In this document: positions 1-11,668 of the stretch, in pieces
Layout: the number at the start of each line of letters is the position of its first letter
Numbering within the stretch: the first letter of the stretch is position 1
Assembly: GCF_010915725.1 (NCBI RefSeq)
Contig: NZ_JAAIJR010000020.1
Location: forward strand, 1-64,000
Direction: 5' to 3'
DNA from: Thiorhodococcus mannitoliphagus
GTDB lineage: Bacteria > Pseudomonadota > Gammaproteobacteria > Chromatiales > Chromatiaceae
Length of the DNA stretch: 64,000 nt
Notes under the pieces: model-generated
Told to the model about the DNA's origin: nothing
Database searches by the model: none
What the model saw: only the letters and a program-made list of their open reading frames with translations
Program-made: the position numbers and the translations under genes

Positions 1-76
1 CGATCCCGATCCCGATCCCGATGGCATGACTCGTCGGTCTGAGGCGAAGCCTCCCTAGGAGTTTCCAGACAGCTTC
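1..76 (-). repeat. Interspersed CGATCC-hairpin repeat, copy A (truncated by window edge)
   Basis: On the minus strand this reads GAAGCTGTCTGGAAA, then CTCCTAGGGAGGCTTCGCCT, the conserved AGACCGACGAGTCATGCCAT block, and the start of a GGGATC hexamer array that runs off the window. It is the same long form as the copy at 14433, with the same outer end, in the opposite orientation. It directly abuts a second, unrelated palindromic repeat that begins near position 78. The rest of the element lies outside the window. Confidence 0.85.
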
Positions 77-77
77 T

Positions 78-154
78 TAGGCGATTGCTGTCAAAGCTCA
101 TACCCGCTGACTTGTCTCGGGCCGCGCCTTCCGTGTCGCACCGCAAATCGCCTT
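78..154. repeat. Short palindromic repeat, deleted form of the 36511 element
   Basis: The segment opens with TAGGCGATT and closes with AATCGCCTT, which are inverted copies of each other. Its left half (GCTGTCAAAGCTCATAC..., then a CTCGGGCC...GTGTCGCACC stretch) matches, with scattered changes, the left half of the 161-bp palindromic element after tig at 36511. It appears to be a family member lacking most of the right arm. Confidence 0.65.
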
Positions 155-163
155 GAGACCAAA

Positions 164-202
164 GAAAAGGGGCCATCCGCATGTCGCGGATGGCCCCTTT
201 TC
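164..202 (-). terminator. Strong stem-loop terminator of the secDF transcription unit
   Basis: A perfect 17-bp stem (GAAAAGGGGCCATCCGC paired with its complement at 186-202) closes a 5-base ATGTC loop. Read on the minus strand, the stem ends in a T-rich stretch, as in an intrinsic terminator. It lies 45 bases beyond the secF stop codon, so it most likely ends the yajC-secD-secF transcript. Confidence 0.8.
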
Positions 203-246
203 GCTTGGCGCTCGTCGTCGGGCTGGGCGCCTTGCCGCCTCCAGGT

Positions 247-1194
247 TCAGGGCATGGCGTCTAGTTCCGCGCCTTCCTTCTTGACCGGCGTAAGGTCGCT
301 GCGGCTGAGCCCTAGCCAGATGACGACGGCGGTTGCGACGTAGATGGTGGAGTAGGTGCCCACGAAGATGCCGATGATGAGCGCCAGGGAGAAGCCGCTG
401 ATCGCCTCGCCGCCCAGGAAGTAGAGCGCGAATAGCACCAAGAGCGTGGTGCCCGAGGTCACGATGGTGCGTGACAGCGTCTGGTTGATGGAGGTGTTGG
501 TGATCCCGATGACCGTGCCTTTGCGCATCCGGCGGAAGTTCTCGCGGATGCGGTCGAAGATGACGATGGTGTCATTCAGGGAGTAGCCGATGACCGCGAG
601 CACCGCGGCCAGCACCGTCAGATCGAAGGGGATCTGGAAGATCGAGAACATCCCGACGGTGAAGATGACGTCATGGATGAGCGCGATGACGGCGCCGACA
701 GCGAAGCGCCACTCGAAGCGCAGCGCGACATAGATGAGGATTCCGATGAGCGAGAAGAGCACGGCCAGTCCGCCCTTTTCGCGGAGTTCCTCGCCGACCT
801 GCGGGCCCACGAATTCCACGCGCCGCAGCTCGACCTTGCCCTCAGCCGCCTGGTTGAGGGTGCGGAAGACGCGGTCGCTGAGCTGGGCGCTGTCCTCTTC
901 ACCCTCCTGTGGCGCAAGGCGGATCAGGATATCGGTGCGCGACCCGAAATACTGGATGGTCGCAGCTTCCAGTCCTTCTTGCTCCAGGGCCGAGCGAATC
1001 TCGCTCAGCTCGGCCGGCGTTTGATAGCCGAGCTCGATAACGGTGCCCCCGGTGAAATCCAGTCCCAGGTCGAAGCCGCGGAAGAGGATCGACAGCAGGC
1101 AGACGACTAGCGCGGACGCGGATAGCATCGCGGCGAGCTTGCTCTTGCCCATGAAGTCGATATCGAAGTCATTGATCGTGCGTTTCTTACTCAT
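247..1194 (-). CDS. secF: Protein translocase subunit SecF
   Basis: SecF partners SecD in the inner membrane and uses the proton motive force to help SecYEG export proteins. The 315-residue product has an N-terminal membrane helix, the SecF family motif DFTGGTVIE near residue 47, a periplasmic domain, and a C-terminal five-helix bundle with the conserved GYSLNDTIVIFDRIREN block near residue 200. Length is normal for stand-alone SecF. It follows secD by 12 bases on the same strand and is the last gene before a strong terminator, which matches the yajC-secD-secF order of other gammaproteobacteria. Nothing unusual is seen. Confidence 0.97.
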   Translation of the reverse strand: MSKKRTINDFDIDFMGKSKLAAMLSASALVVCLLSILFRGFDLGLDFTGGTVIELGYQTPAELSEIRSALEQEGLEAATIQYFGSRTDILIRLAPQEGEEDSAQLSDRVFRTLNQAAEGKVELRRVEFVGPQVGEELREKGGLAVLFSLIGILIYVALRFEWRFAVGAVIALIHDVIFTVGMFSIFQIPFDLTVLAAVLAVIGYSLNDTIVIFDRIRENFRRMRKGTVIGITNTSINQTLSRTIVTSGTTLLVLFALYFLGGEAISGFSLALIIGIFVGTYSTIYVATAVVIWLGLSRSDLTPVKKEGAELDAMP

Positions 1195-1206
1195 GCCGAT
1201 CGTCCC

Positions 1207-3063
1207 TTAGAGAGCCAGCTTGTTGAGTCGACGGCCGCCGTAGATCAGGTTGATCAGGGCGCGCGAGCCGAGGATGGCGGTGAACATCGAGGTCACGATG
1301 CCGATGAAGAGGGTGACGGCGAAGCCCTTGACCGGCCCCGTGCCGAAGCTGAAGAGGACGACGGCAGCGATCAATGTGGTGACGTTGGCATCGACGATGG
1401 TCGAGAGTGCCTTGTCGTAGCCGGCATGGATGCTGGCCTGCGGCGAGTTGCCGTTGCGGACCTCTTCGCGGATACGCTCGAAGATGAGCACGTTGGCGTC
1501 GACGGCCATGCCGACGGTGAGCACGATACCGGCGATGCCGGGCAGCGTCAGTGTGGCCTGTAGCATGGAGAGCACAGCGATGATCATGACGAGATTGACC
1601 ACCAGCACCAGGTCCGCCACCAGGCCGAACATGCGGTAGTAGAGCGCCATGAAGACGATGACCAGCGCTAGGCCGATGATGACCGACATGAAGCCTTGGT
1701 CGATGTTGTCTTGGCCCAGGCTGGGGCCGATGGTGCGCTCCTCGACGATCTGGATGGGGGCCGCCAAGGCGCCAGAGCGCAGCAGCAAGGCGGTGTTGTG
1801 CGCCTCGTCACTGCTGTCGAGTCCCGTTGTTTGGAAGCGGCGCCCGAAGGGCTCGCGAATGGTGGCGACGCTGACGACCTCTTCGACCTTGCGTGTCGTT
1901 TTGACCGGCTCGCCATCCACCATCTTGGTGGTCGTGCGGTTCTCGATGAAGACGACCGCCATCGGCTTGCCCACGTTCTCGGTGGTCACGTTACGCATCC
2001 GTCGTGCGCCCTGACCGTCGAGGTTGACGAAGACCGCGGGTGTGCCGCTCTGACTGTCGAAGCCGGCGGAGGCGTCCGTGATCTGGTCGCCAGTGACGAT
2101 GACGCGGCGCTTGAGCAGGATGGGCGTGCCATTGCGCTCATAGTAGAGCTTGCTCCCGACGGGGACGCGCCCTGAGACGGCGTCCGCGACGCTGTTCTCC
2201 GTGTCGACGAGGCGATATTCCAGGGTCGCGGTGGCACCCAAGATCTCCTTGAGTCGGCCAGGGTCTTGGGCGCCCGGCAGCTCGACGACGATGCGTCGCT
2301 CGCCCTGACGGGCAATGCTGGGCTCTGCGACGCCGAGCGCATTGACGCGATTGCGCAAGGTCGTAATGTTCTGTTCCAGCGCGAAATTCTTGATCTCCTG
2401 TTGCTCGACCTCGGGCAGGCTGGCCGAGAGCACGAAATCCGCGCCTTCCTCGGTGCTCTTGATGTCGAGGTTACGAAACTCGCGCCTGATGGCCTTTTCG
2501 CCCGCGTCGCGGGTCTCGGCGTCCTTGAACTTGATCTCGATGCTGCCGCCGTCGCGGGTCACCGTCAGATAACGGACCTTTTGCTCGCGCAGCTGGGTGC
2601 GGATGTCGCCGATATAGCGCTCTAGGGCTTGATCTAGCGCGGCTTCCATGTCGACGTCGATGACAACGTGGATGCCGCCGCGCAGGTCGAGACCGAGCGA
2701 CATCTGGTTGAGACCCATGGCGCGCATCCAGCCCGGGAGGTCGGCGACCTGGGTCAAGGCGGTGCGATAGCGCTCGGCGAGCGTCTGCTCGATGGCCTCT
2801 TGGCCCTTGAGCTGATTGCCGGGTGTCGCGAAGCGCACCAAGAGCTTGTTTCCCTCGCGTGGCTCGATGCCCTTGAAGGGGACATCGGCATTCTCGAGCG
2901 CGGCCTGGATCTCACCTTTGCTGGAGTCGGTGATCTCGGCCCCGCGCGCGGCGGTGATTTCGATCGACGGGTCCTGGGAGTAGAGGTTTGGCCAGGCAAG
3001 CAGGAGCCCAGCCAAGAGCACGCCCAGAATCATAAGATTCTTCCACAGCGGGTATCGGTTCAT
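1207..3063 (-). CDS. secD: Protein translocase subunit SecD
   Basis: SecD forms the accessory translocase complex with SecF and pulls exported polypeptides from the periplasmic side. The 618-residue protein has one N-terminal helix (about residues 8-28), a large periplasmic P1 region that begins after the signature GLDLRGG near residue 125, and a C-terminal group of membrane helices carrying GMAVDANVLIFERIREE near 535, the segment tied to proton use. Size matches enterobacterial SecD. The ATG start is preceded by a 261-bp spacer after yajC that contains a GC-rich hairpin (3249-3271). Confidence 0.97.
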   Translation of the reverse strand: MNRYPLWKNLMILGVLLAGLLLAWPNLYSQDPSIEITAARGAEITDSSKGEIQAALENADVPFKGIEPREGNKLLVRFATPGNQLKGQEAIEQTLAERYRTALTQVADLPGWMRAMGLNQMSLGLDLRGGIHVVIDVDMEAALDQALERYIGDIRTQLREQKVRYLTVTRDGGSIEIKFKDAETRDAGEKAIRREFRNLDIKSTEEGADFVLSASLPEVEQQEIKNFALEQNITTLRNRVNALGVAEPSIARQGERRIVVELPGAQDPGRLKEILGATATLEYRLVDTENSVADAVSGRVPVGSKLYYERNGTPILLKRRVIVTGDQITDASAGFDSQSGTPAVFVNLDGQGARRMRNVTTENVGKPMAVVFIENRTTTKMVDGEPVKTTRKVEEVVSVATIREPFGRRFQTTGLDSSDEAHNTALLLRSGALAAPIQIVEERTIGPSLGQDNIDQGFMSVIIGLALVIVFMALYYRMFGLVADLVLVVNLVMIIAVLSMLQATLTLPGIAGIVLTVGMAVDANVLIFERIREEVRNGNSPQASIHAGYDKALSTIVDANVTTLIAAVVLFSFGTGPVKGFAVTLFIGIVTSMFTAILGSRALINLIYGGRRLNKLAL

Positions 3064-3248
3064 TGTTGTTCCAGTCGCTACGTCGCCTGTCGGAGGGGAC
3101 AGAAATGGGAGGGGCAGGGATGGGGCACGGCGTCGGGCCTCATGGCCAGCACCCGCGACGGTTCAAGGGTTGCTGAGTCGATTCGGCTCGGTGCGCGGCA
3201 CTGTCGCAACGACCTGTCAGGCCAGTGCTGCCGACGGAGGTCGGGCCG

Positions 3249-3271
3249 CCGCACGGACGGTGCCCGTGCGG
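3249..3271 (-). other. GC-rich stem-loop between yajC and secD
   Basis: CCGCACGG and CCGTGCGG pair around a 7-base loop in the spacer between the yajC stop and the secD start. There is no T-run on the minus strand, so it does not look like a simple terminator. It may tune the relative amount of YajC and SecD messages, but that is inference. Confidence 0.4.
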
Positions 3272-3324
3272 CCTCTATCAGCGTTTCCTACCGAGATGCG
3301 CCTTCTGAGCGTTCCGCTTTGGCC

Positions 3325-3657
3325 TCAGAGTTCTTTCAAGGTGCCCTTGGGCAGCACCGACTCGACCGCTGCGCGACGAATCTTGACCTGGACGCTGTCC
3401 GAGATCTCGACCAGGACGAAGTTCTCGCCGATGTCCGCGATACGACCGGCCATGCCGCCCATGCTGATGATCTCGTCGCCCTTGGCCAGGGCCTCGACCA
3501 TCTTGCGGTGCTCCTTCTGGCGCTTGGCCTGCGGCCGGATGAGCAAGAAGTAGAAGATAACGGCGAACAGCACCAAGGGCAGGAGCGCCATGAAGGGATC
3601 GCCAGCGGCGGCGGCTGGCTCGCCTTGCGCCAGTGCGTCGGAGATGAAGAAGCTCAT
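3325..3657 (-). CDS. yajC: Sec translocon accessory protein YajC
   Basis: YajC is a small inner-membrane protein that binds SecDF. The 110-residue product has one N-terminal membrane helix (about residues 22-40, ending in the typical FYFLLIRPQ.KR pattern) and a basic cytoplasmic tail containing LAKGDEIISMGGMAGRI, a hallmark of the family. Gene order tgt-yajC-secD-secF is conserved in gammaproteobacteria. The spacer back to tgt is 215 bp, so yajC may have its own promoter. Confidence 0.95.
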   Translation of the reverse strand: MSFFISDALAQGEPAAAAGDPFMALLPLVLFAVIFYFLLIRPQAKRQKEHRKMVEALAKGDEIISMGGMAGRIADIGENFVLVEISDSVQVKIRRAAVESVLPKGTLKEL

Positions 3658-3872
3658 AGTGGTTCCTAGGGTCGTTGCGGACCGCCCTGTGCGGCGCGTC
3701 CTGTGGCTTGGAATCGGCGCGGCACCGCCGGGCGATGCCGCCGTGAAAATATGGCCGCGAATTATCGCACACCGGCGTCAAACTTGAGAGCCGATTTCGG
3801 GCGCGGAAGGATTACAAGCTGTTCATGCGCTGCTTGGGTGCGCTCTTGCTTGTCATGCGGCCATCTTGGCGG

Positions 3873-5664
<1,792 letters not shown>

Positions 5665-5759
5665 GCGTGGTCGTCGGTGGTGGTGATGCGGCTCAACATT
5701 GTGCCCGGATTCGGCGCATCGGACCACGCTGCCTGACTCGTCGGGCCACGCCTTTCTGC

Positions 5760-6614
5760 TCAAATCGTGCTGATGCAGACCTCGTAGGCGCCGCCGATCA
5801 CGACATATTCATCCTCTCCCTTCAGCATCCCTGGCAAGAGTCGGTTGTAAAAGAAGACCTTCGGCAGTGGGATCTCGGCGACGAGGATGTAGTCGCCGAA
5901 CTCGTCGGCGCGCTCGCGGTTGCTGGTGAAGCTATTCAGATTGTTCAGCAGAACACGGTGCCGCCCGCACACGCGTGTCTCCAGGACCTCGTGCTCGTCC
6001 ATCCGGTTGATGCCCCGGTAGAGGGTGATGTGGGTGCTGTCGGAATGCTCACGGGCGAGTTCGCACTGGCAGTAGGTATAGAGCAGGTCGAGCTGCGCCT
6101 CCAGCGCGTTGGTTGCGTACAGCCCGCGTGTGCCTTGCAGTAGATACTGATGGTAGGCATCACTGTGGCGGTCGACCAGCGAGCCGGCGTGGTGTCTGGC
6201 GAGGAGCCCGAAGCGGCTCTCGACCCAACGCTTGAGCACCGCGCCCTCGCGGCCGTCGGAATCGAACGACCAGCCCCGCACCATCCTTAGATAATTTGCG
6301 TTCACCCGCGACTTGCGCTTGCGCCCAGGTGTCAGTCCAGCCTCCTCGAGTTCCTCCAAGAGGAAGTGAACCGTCATGTAATCCATGAAACCTTGGGCGC
6401 GATCGGTCTGCTCGGGGGTGGCGTCGAGCGTGGCGAAGAGGTCGTCGTGAAAGTCGCGGATGCCGTCGATCTCGAGCGGGACTGGGTGCGCTTGAAAGGT
6501 CAGGCTTCCTAGGATGACGGCCGGCAGGTTGCAGCGGTTGATCGGGAGTCGAGCGCTGGCGGGGAGCGAGGGCGGGGGCTGGCTGTCTTGTTCGATTTGT
6601 CTGTTGTTATCCAT
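5760..6614 (-). CDS. draT: NAD+:dinitrogenase-reductase ADP-D-ribosyltransferase DraT
   Basis: DraT shuts nitrogenase off by transferring ADP-ribose from NAD+ to an arginine of NifH when ammonium rises or energy falls. The 284-residue protein has the family N-terminal block with RCNLPAVILGSL and LEIDGI, the central VNANYLRMVRGW segment, and the LYRGINRMDEHEVL and NNLNSFTS blocks expected of the ADP-ribosyltransferase fold. It is transcribed divergently from nifH, and a NifA-type site overlaps its start codon. In most known systems draG, the reversing glycohydrolase, follows draT; here a HAD gene follows instead. Confidence 0.93.
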   Translation of the reverse strand: MDNNRQIEQDSQPPPSLPASARLPINRCNLPAVILGSLTFQAHPVPLEIDGIRDFHDDLFATLDATPEQTDRAQGFMDYMTVHFLLEELEEAGLTPGRKRKSRVNANYLRMVRGWSFDSDGREGAVLKRWVESRFGLLARHHAGSLVDRHSDAYHQYLLQGTRGLYATNALEAQLDLLYTYCQCELAREHSDSTHITLYRGINRMDEHEVLETRVCGRHRVLLNNLNSFTSNRERADEFGDYILVAEIPLPKVFFYNRLLPGMLKGEDEYVVIGGAYEVCISTI

Positions 6615-6617
6615 ACA
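6602..6617 (+). promoter_or_regulatory. NifA upstream activator site (TGT-N10-ACA)
   Basis: TGT at 6602-6604 and ACA at 6615-6617 are separated by exactly ten bases, matching the NifA-binding consensus. The site lies about 100 bp upstream of the sigma-54 promoter of nifH, the usual distance. It includes the draT start codon (complement at 6612-6614), so NifA bound here could also affect draT. A near-match (TGT-N10-ACC) lies about 30 bp further on. Confidence 0.75.
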
Positions 6618-6714
6618 GCCCCTCAGGCTTTGTCGGGGATGCTACCAAGGAGATCAGGGCGTTCTCTGTGGTCAACGTCTTTTGAAAACAGACGCTTAGT
6701 GCGCCATGTCCCGC

Positions 6715-7671
<957 letters not shown>

Positions 7672-7693
7672 GTCTCGAGCTGTCCGTTCAGCG

Positions 7694-7712
7694 GGCACGG
7701 CGCCTCGGTGCC
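7694..7712 (+). other. Stem-loop between nifH and nifD
   Basis: GGCAC and GTGCC pair around a 9-base loop just after the nifH stop codon, with no T-run. In several diazotrophs a structure at this place protects the nifH message and raises NifH over NifDK; here that role is inferred from position only. Confidence 0.4.
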
Positions 7713-7789
7713 GTCGTCCATCGCTTCAGGTTTCCCACCGCGCGACCGTCGGCGGATTAGTCGCGGCGCCGAATTTGAGGAAAGCCATC

Positions 7790-9274
7790 ATGGCAAGTAT
7801 GACTCGCGAAGAGACCCAGGACCTCATCCAGGAAGTCCTCGAGGTCTACCCGGATAAGGCCAAGAAGGACCGCGCCAAGCATTTGGCCGTCAACGATCAG
7901 TCGATCGAGCAGTCCAAGAAGTGCATCACCTCCAACCGTAAATCCCTGCCGGGCGTCATGACCGTCCGTGGTTGCGCCTACGCTGGTTCCAAGGGTGTGG
8001 TCTGGGGTCCGATCAAGGATATGGTCCACATCTCTCACGGCCCGGTCGGCTGTGGTCAATACTCCCGCGCCGGTCGTCGTAACTACTACGTCGGTCACAC
8101 GGGTGTGAATACCTTCGGCACCATGAACTTCACCTCGGATTTCCAGGAGAAGGACATCGTCTTCGGCGGCGACAAGAAGCTCGCCAAGCTGATCGCTGAG
8201 ATCAATGAGCTCTTCCCCTTGGTCAAGGGTATCAGCGTCCAGTCCGAGTGCCCGATCGGTCTGATTGGTGACGACATCGAGGCCGTCTCCAAGAAGATGA
8301 GCAAGGAACTCGAGAAGCCGATCGTGCCGGTGCGCTGCGAGGGCTTCCGTGGTGTGTCTCAGTCGCTGGGTCATCACATCGCTAACGATGCGATTCGCGA
8401 CTGGGTCATTGGCAACCGTGATGGCGACAACTCCTTCGAGACCGGGAAGTATGACGTTGCGGTCATCGGCGACTACAACATCGGTGGTGACGCCTGGGCC
8501 TCGCGCATCCTGCTCGAGGAGATGGGGCTGCGTGTGGTTGCTCAGTGGTCTGGTGACGGCACCCTGTCGGAGATGGAGCTGACCCCCAAGGTCAAGCTGA
8601 ACCTCATCCACTGCTATCGCTCCATGAACTACATCAGCCGCTTCATGGAAGAGAAGTACGGGGTGCCGTGGATGGAGTACAACTTCTTCGGCCCGACCAA
8701 GATCGCCGAGTCGCTGCGTAAGATTGCTGCCTTCTTCGACGAGACCATCCAGGCCAACGCCGAGAAGGTCATCGAGAAGTACACCGCTGAGTACGAGGCC
8801 ATCGTCGCTAAGTACCGTCCACGTCTGGAAGGCAAGAAGGTGATGCTCTACGTCGGCGGTCTGCGTCCGCGTCACGTCATCGGCGCCTACGAAGACCTCG
8901 GCATGGAAGTGGTCGGCACGGGCTACGAGTTCGCGCACAACGACGACTACGACCGCACCATCAAGGAAATGGGCAACGCGACCCTGCTCTACGACGACGT
9001 CACCGGCTATGAGTTCGAGGAGTTCGTCAAGAAGGTCAAGCCCGACCTGATCGGCTCCGGCATCAAGGAGAAGTACATCTTCCAGAAGATGGGTGTGCCT
9101 TTCCGTCAGATGCACTCCTGGGATTACTCCGGTCCTTACCACGGCTATGACGGCTTCGCCATCTTCGCCCGTGACATGGACATGACCATCAACAATCCCT
9201 GCTGGAAGAGCATGCAGGCACCCTGGCAGAAGCCTGCCGAGGGTGAGGCAGAGGCGGTCGCCGCGGCCGGCTAG
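7790..9274 (+). CDS. nifD: Nitrogenase molybdenum-iron protein alpha chain NifD
   Basis: NifD carries the FeMo-cofactor and half of the P-cluster of dinitrogenase. The product is 494 residues. P-cluster ligands are Cys62, Cys88 and Cys154, the FeMo-co ligands are Cys275 and His442, and His195 near the active site is present; all fall at the same numbers as in Azotobacter vinelandii, so this is a canonical Mo enzyme and not a Vnf or Anf form. The ATG at 7790 follows GAGGAAAG. An in-frame TTG at 7775 would add only five residues. A REP-like palindrome separates it from nifK. Confidence 0.99.
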   Translation: MASMTREETQDLIQEVLEVYPDKAKKDRAKHLAVNDQSIEQSKKCITSNRKSLPGVMTVRGCAYAGSKGVVWGPIKDMVHISHGPVGCGQYSRAGRRNYYVGHTGVNTFGTMNFTSDFQEKDIVFGGDKKLAKLIAEINELFPLVKGISVQSECPIGLIGDDIEAVSKKMSKELEKPIVPVRCEGFRGVSQSLGHHIANDAIRDWVIGNRDGDNSFETGKYDVAVIGDYNIGGDAWASRILLEEMGLRVVAQWSGDGTLSEMELTPKVKLNLIHCYRSMNYISRFMEEKYGVPWMEYNFFGPTKIAESLRKIAAFFDETIQANAEKVIEKYTAEYEAIVAKYRPRLEGKKVMLYVGGLRPRHVIGAYEDLGMEVVGTGYEFAHNDDYDRTIKEMGNATLLYDDVTGYEFEEFVKKVKPDLIGSGIKEKYIFQKMGVPFRQMHSWDYSGPYHGYDGFAIFARDMDMTINNPCWKSMQAPWQKPAEGEAEAVAAAG

Positions 9275-9297
9275 TGGCTGGCGGGCGAAGCCCGACC

Positions 9298-9350
9298 GTG
9301 GGAGCGGCGCCTCGCCGCGACCTTGCATCGCGGCGATGCGCAGCTCCCAC
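9298..9350. repeat. REP-like palindrome in the nifD-nifK spacer
   Basis: An inverted repeat runs from GTGGGAGC to GCTCCCAC, with inner arms built from CGGCGCCTCGCCGCGA-like and TCGCGGCGATGCG-like sequence. This is the general plan of GTGGGAGCGGC-type REP elements known from pseudomonads and related bacteria. It lies inside the nif operon, in the 160-bp gap between nifD and nifK, and would form a stable hairpin in the message. Confidence 0.7.
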
Positions 9351-9434
9351 GCCCTCCCTGCCGACAGGGACACGACTGAATTTTTCCTTTCATACCGTCT
9401 GTCCGCAGATTAGCGGCGCGGTAGGAGCACACTC

Positions 9435-11006
9435 ATGAGCCAGACAGCCGACAACATCAAGCCTTGCTACCCCTTGTTCCGTGACGAGGACTACAAGGAA
9501 AACCTCAAGGCCAAGCGCGAAGGCGTGGAGGAAGTGCCTCCGCTCGACAAGATCGAGGAGACCTTCCAGTGGACCACGACCAAGGAATACCAGGAGCTGA
9601 ACTTCAAGCGTGAAGCCCTGACCGTCAACCCGGCCAAGGCCTGTCAGCCGCTCGGCGCCGTGCTCTGCGCGCTTGGCTTCGAGAAGACCCTGCCCTACGT
9701 GCACGGATCTCAGGGCTGTGTCGCCTACTTCCGTACCTACTTCAACCGTCATTTCAAGGAGCCGGTCGCCTGCGTTTCCGACTCCATGACCGAAGACGCG
9801 GCGGTCTTCGGCGGCCAGAAGAACATGTTCGATGGTCTTGAGAACGCCAAGGCGCTCTACAAGCCCGAGTGCATCGCGGTCAGCACCACCTGTATGGCCG
9901 AAGTCATCGGTGACGACCTCAACGCCTTCATCGGCAATGCCAAGAAGGAAGGTCACATCCCGCAGGAATTCCCGACGCCCTTCGCCCATACGCCGAGCTT
10001 TGTCGGCAGCCACACGACCGGCTGGGACAACATGTTCGAGGGCATGCAGCGCTACTTCACGCTGAACTACATGGATGACAAGGTCGTTGGCTCCAACGCC
10101 AAGATCAACATCGTGCCTGGCTTCGAGACCTACCTCGGCAACTACCGTGTCATGCATCGCATGATGAAAGAGATGGGCGTCGGCTACAGCCTGCTGTGCG
10201 ACCCGACCGAGGTGCTCGACACCCCCGCCGACGGTGAGTTCCGCATGTACGCTGGCGGTACCCCGCTCGCCGAGATGAAGGATGCCCCGAACGCCATCGA
10301 TACCATCCTGCTCCAGCCTTGGCAGCTGCCGAAGGCGAAGAAGTTTTCTCAGATCACCTGGAAGCACGAGGTTCCCGCGCTCAACATCCCCATGGGCTTG
10401 GAATGGACCGACGAGTTCCTGATGAAGGTCTCGGAACTCTCCGGTAAGGAGATTCCTGAGTCGTTGGCGAAGGAGCGCGGCCGTCTGGTCGACATGATGA
10501 CCGACAGCCACACCTGGCTGCACGGCAAGAAGTTCGCGGTCTACGGTGACGCCGACTTCGTCCTGGGCACGGTCAAGTTCCTGCTCGAGCTGGGCGCCGA
10601 GCCGACCCACATCCTCTGCAACCACGCCAACAAGCGTTGGAAGAAGGCGGTCGAGCAGGTCCTGTCCGAGTCGCCTTACGGGGCTGGCGGCGAGGTTCAC
10701 ATCGGCAAGGACCTCTGGCACCTGCGCTCGCTGTGCTTCACCGACAAGCCTGACTTCCTGATCGGCAACAGCTACGGCAAGTTCATTCAGCGCGACACCC
10801 TGCACAAGGGTACCGAGTTCGAGGTCCCGCTGATCCGTATCGGCTTCCCGATCTTCGATCGTCATCACCTGCATCGCATGACCACCCTGGGCTATGAGGG
10901 TGCCATGTACATGCTGACCACGCTGGTCAATGCCGTCCTGGAGCGCCTGGACGACGAGACTCGCGAGATGGGCGTGACGGACTACAACTACGACCTGGTC
11001 AGGTAG
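9435..11006 (+). CDS. nifK: Nitrogenase molybdenum-iron protein beta chain NifK
   Basis: NifK pairs with NifD in the dinitrogenase tetramer and supplies the other P-cluster ligands. The 523-residue product has Cys70, Cys95 and Cys153 at the Azotobacter positions, in the contexts PAKACQPLGA, GSQGCVAYFR and STTCMAEVIGDD. It has the N-terminal extension typical of Mo-type beta chains, which Vnf and Anf forms lack. The ATG follows a GGAGCAC stretch. It lies 160 bp after nifD, with a REP-like hairpin between, and 82 bp before nifT. Confidence 0.99.
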   Translation: MSQTADNIKPCYPLFRDEDYKENLKAKREGVEEVPPLDKIEETFQWTTTKEYQELNFKREALTVNPAKACQPLGAVLCALGFEKTLPYVHGSQGCVAYFRTYFNRHFKEPVACVSDSMTEDAAVFGGQKNMFDGLENAKALYKPECIAVSTTCMAEVIGDDLNAFIGNAKKEGHIPQEFPTPFAHTPSFVGSHTTGWDNMFEGMQRYFTLNYMDDKVVGSNAKINIVPGFETYLGNYRVMHRMMKEMGVGYSLLCDPTEVLDTPADGEFRMYAGGTPLAEMKDAPNAIDTILLQPWQLPKAKKFSQITWKHEVPALNIPMGLEWTDEFLMKVSELSGKEIPESLAKERGRLVDMMTDSHTWLHGKKFAVYGDADFVLGTVKFLLELGAEPTHILCNHANKRWKKAVEQVLSESPYGAGGEVHIGKDLWHLRSLCFTDKPDFLIGNSYGKFIQRDTLHKGTEFEVPLIRIGFPIFDRHHLHRMTTLGYEGAMYMLTTLVNAVLERLDDETREMGVTDYNYDLVR

Positions 11007-11088
11007 CTGCCAGCAGCCAGCCCTCAGCTGCTAAGCTCGGCGGCTGGGGCTGGCCCGGCGCTAAGCCTAAGAATACGGCGAGATCCAA

Positions 11089-11307
11089 ATGCCCAACGTA
11101 ATGATTCGCAGGAAGGACGACGGCGGTCTGCTCTTCTACGTCGCCAAGAAGGACATGGAGGAGACCATCGCTACCGTCGAGACCGATACCGACGAGGCCT
11201 GGGGGGGCGAGGTCGAGCTGACCGACGGCTCGCGCTGGTTCATCGACCCCATCAGTCCGCCGCCGCAGTTCCCGACAACCTTGCGCTTCAAGCGCGCTGG
11301 AGATTGA
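11089..11307 (+). CDS. nifT: NifT/FixU family protein
   Basis: A 72-residue protein of the NifT family, found downstream of nifK in many diazotrophs. The start MPNVMIRR, the central LLFYVAKKDMEE, and the final GGEVELTDGSRW...P.LPTTLRFKR-type pattern are characteristic. The molecular role is unsettled; mutants in other species have mild or no phenotype. It lies in the expected place after nifK and before the ferredoxin gene. Confidence 0.93.
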   Translation: MPNVMIRRKDDGGLLFYVAKKDMEETIATVETDTDEAWGGEVELTDGSRWFIDPISPPPQFPTTLRFKRAGD

Positions 11308-11369
11308 TCGTCGGGCCAGGTCCAAGCGGCCTGCGGCCCTGAATCTCGAATTTGCTCTGGAGTACCCAA

Positions 11370-11570
11370 ATGGCCCTGAAAATCGTACGTGATATCTGCA
11401 CCGCATGCGGTGACTGTGAGCCGGTTTGCCCGACCCAGTCGATCACCCCCTTCAAGGGTGTCTATAAGATTGACGCCGAGACCTGCAGCGAGTGCGAGGG
11501 TGACGGCGAGCCTGGAACCCCGCAGTGCTTGGAAGCCTGCATGGAAGATGACTGCATCGTGCCAGTCTAA
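11370..11570 (+). CDS. fdxN: FdxN-type 2[4Fe-4S] ferredoxin
   Basis: A 66-residue ferredoxin, the likely direct electron donor to NifH. It resembles the FdxN ferredoxin of Rhodobacter capsulatus. The first cluster motif is C10-X2-C13-X2-C16-X3-C20-P. The second is C39-X2-C42-X10-C53-X3-C57, and a further Cys62 lies near the end. The X10 loop is longer than the usual X7 to X8. The ATG at 11370 begins MALKIV; an in-frame TTG 18 bases upstream is less likely. Position after nifT supports a nitrogenase-specific role. Confidence 0.92.
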   Translation: MALKIVRDICTACGDCEPVCPTQSITPFKGVYKIDAETCSECEGDGEPGTPQCLEACMEDDCIVPV

Positions 11571-11598
11571 AGACAGGACGTTCTAAAGACAGTCGGTC

Positions 11599-11625
11599 GC
11601 GTGACATCGCGCTGCGGTGTCACGC
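11599..11625 (+). other. Stem-loop between fdxN and the nafY-like gene
   Basis: GCGTGACA and TGTCACGC pair perfectly around an 11-base loop in the 98-bp spacer. A direct repeat TCTAAAGACAG just upstream overlaps the fdxN stop codon. No T-run follows. It may be a processing or partial termination site within the operon. Confidence 0.4.
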
Positions 11626-11668
11626 TTCTCCAGCCTAAGCGAACAACGGAGACCTGAGGAAACTCACT

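Noticed and set aside
5665-5763. 33-residue N-terminal extension of the HAD protein with a His4 run
   Set aside because: HAD motif I normally lies within the first 10-15 residues, and the extension starts with TTG and overlaps the draT end without a ribosome site. A His-rich metal site is not excluded but is not supported.
7757-9373. Long minus-strand frame opposite nifD (and a similar one opposite nifK)
   Set aside because: These are shadow frames created by strong codon bias. The plus strand encodes NifD and NifK with every catalytic residue in place.
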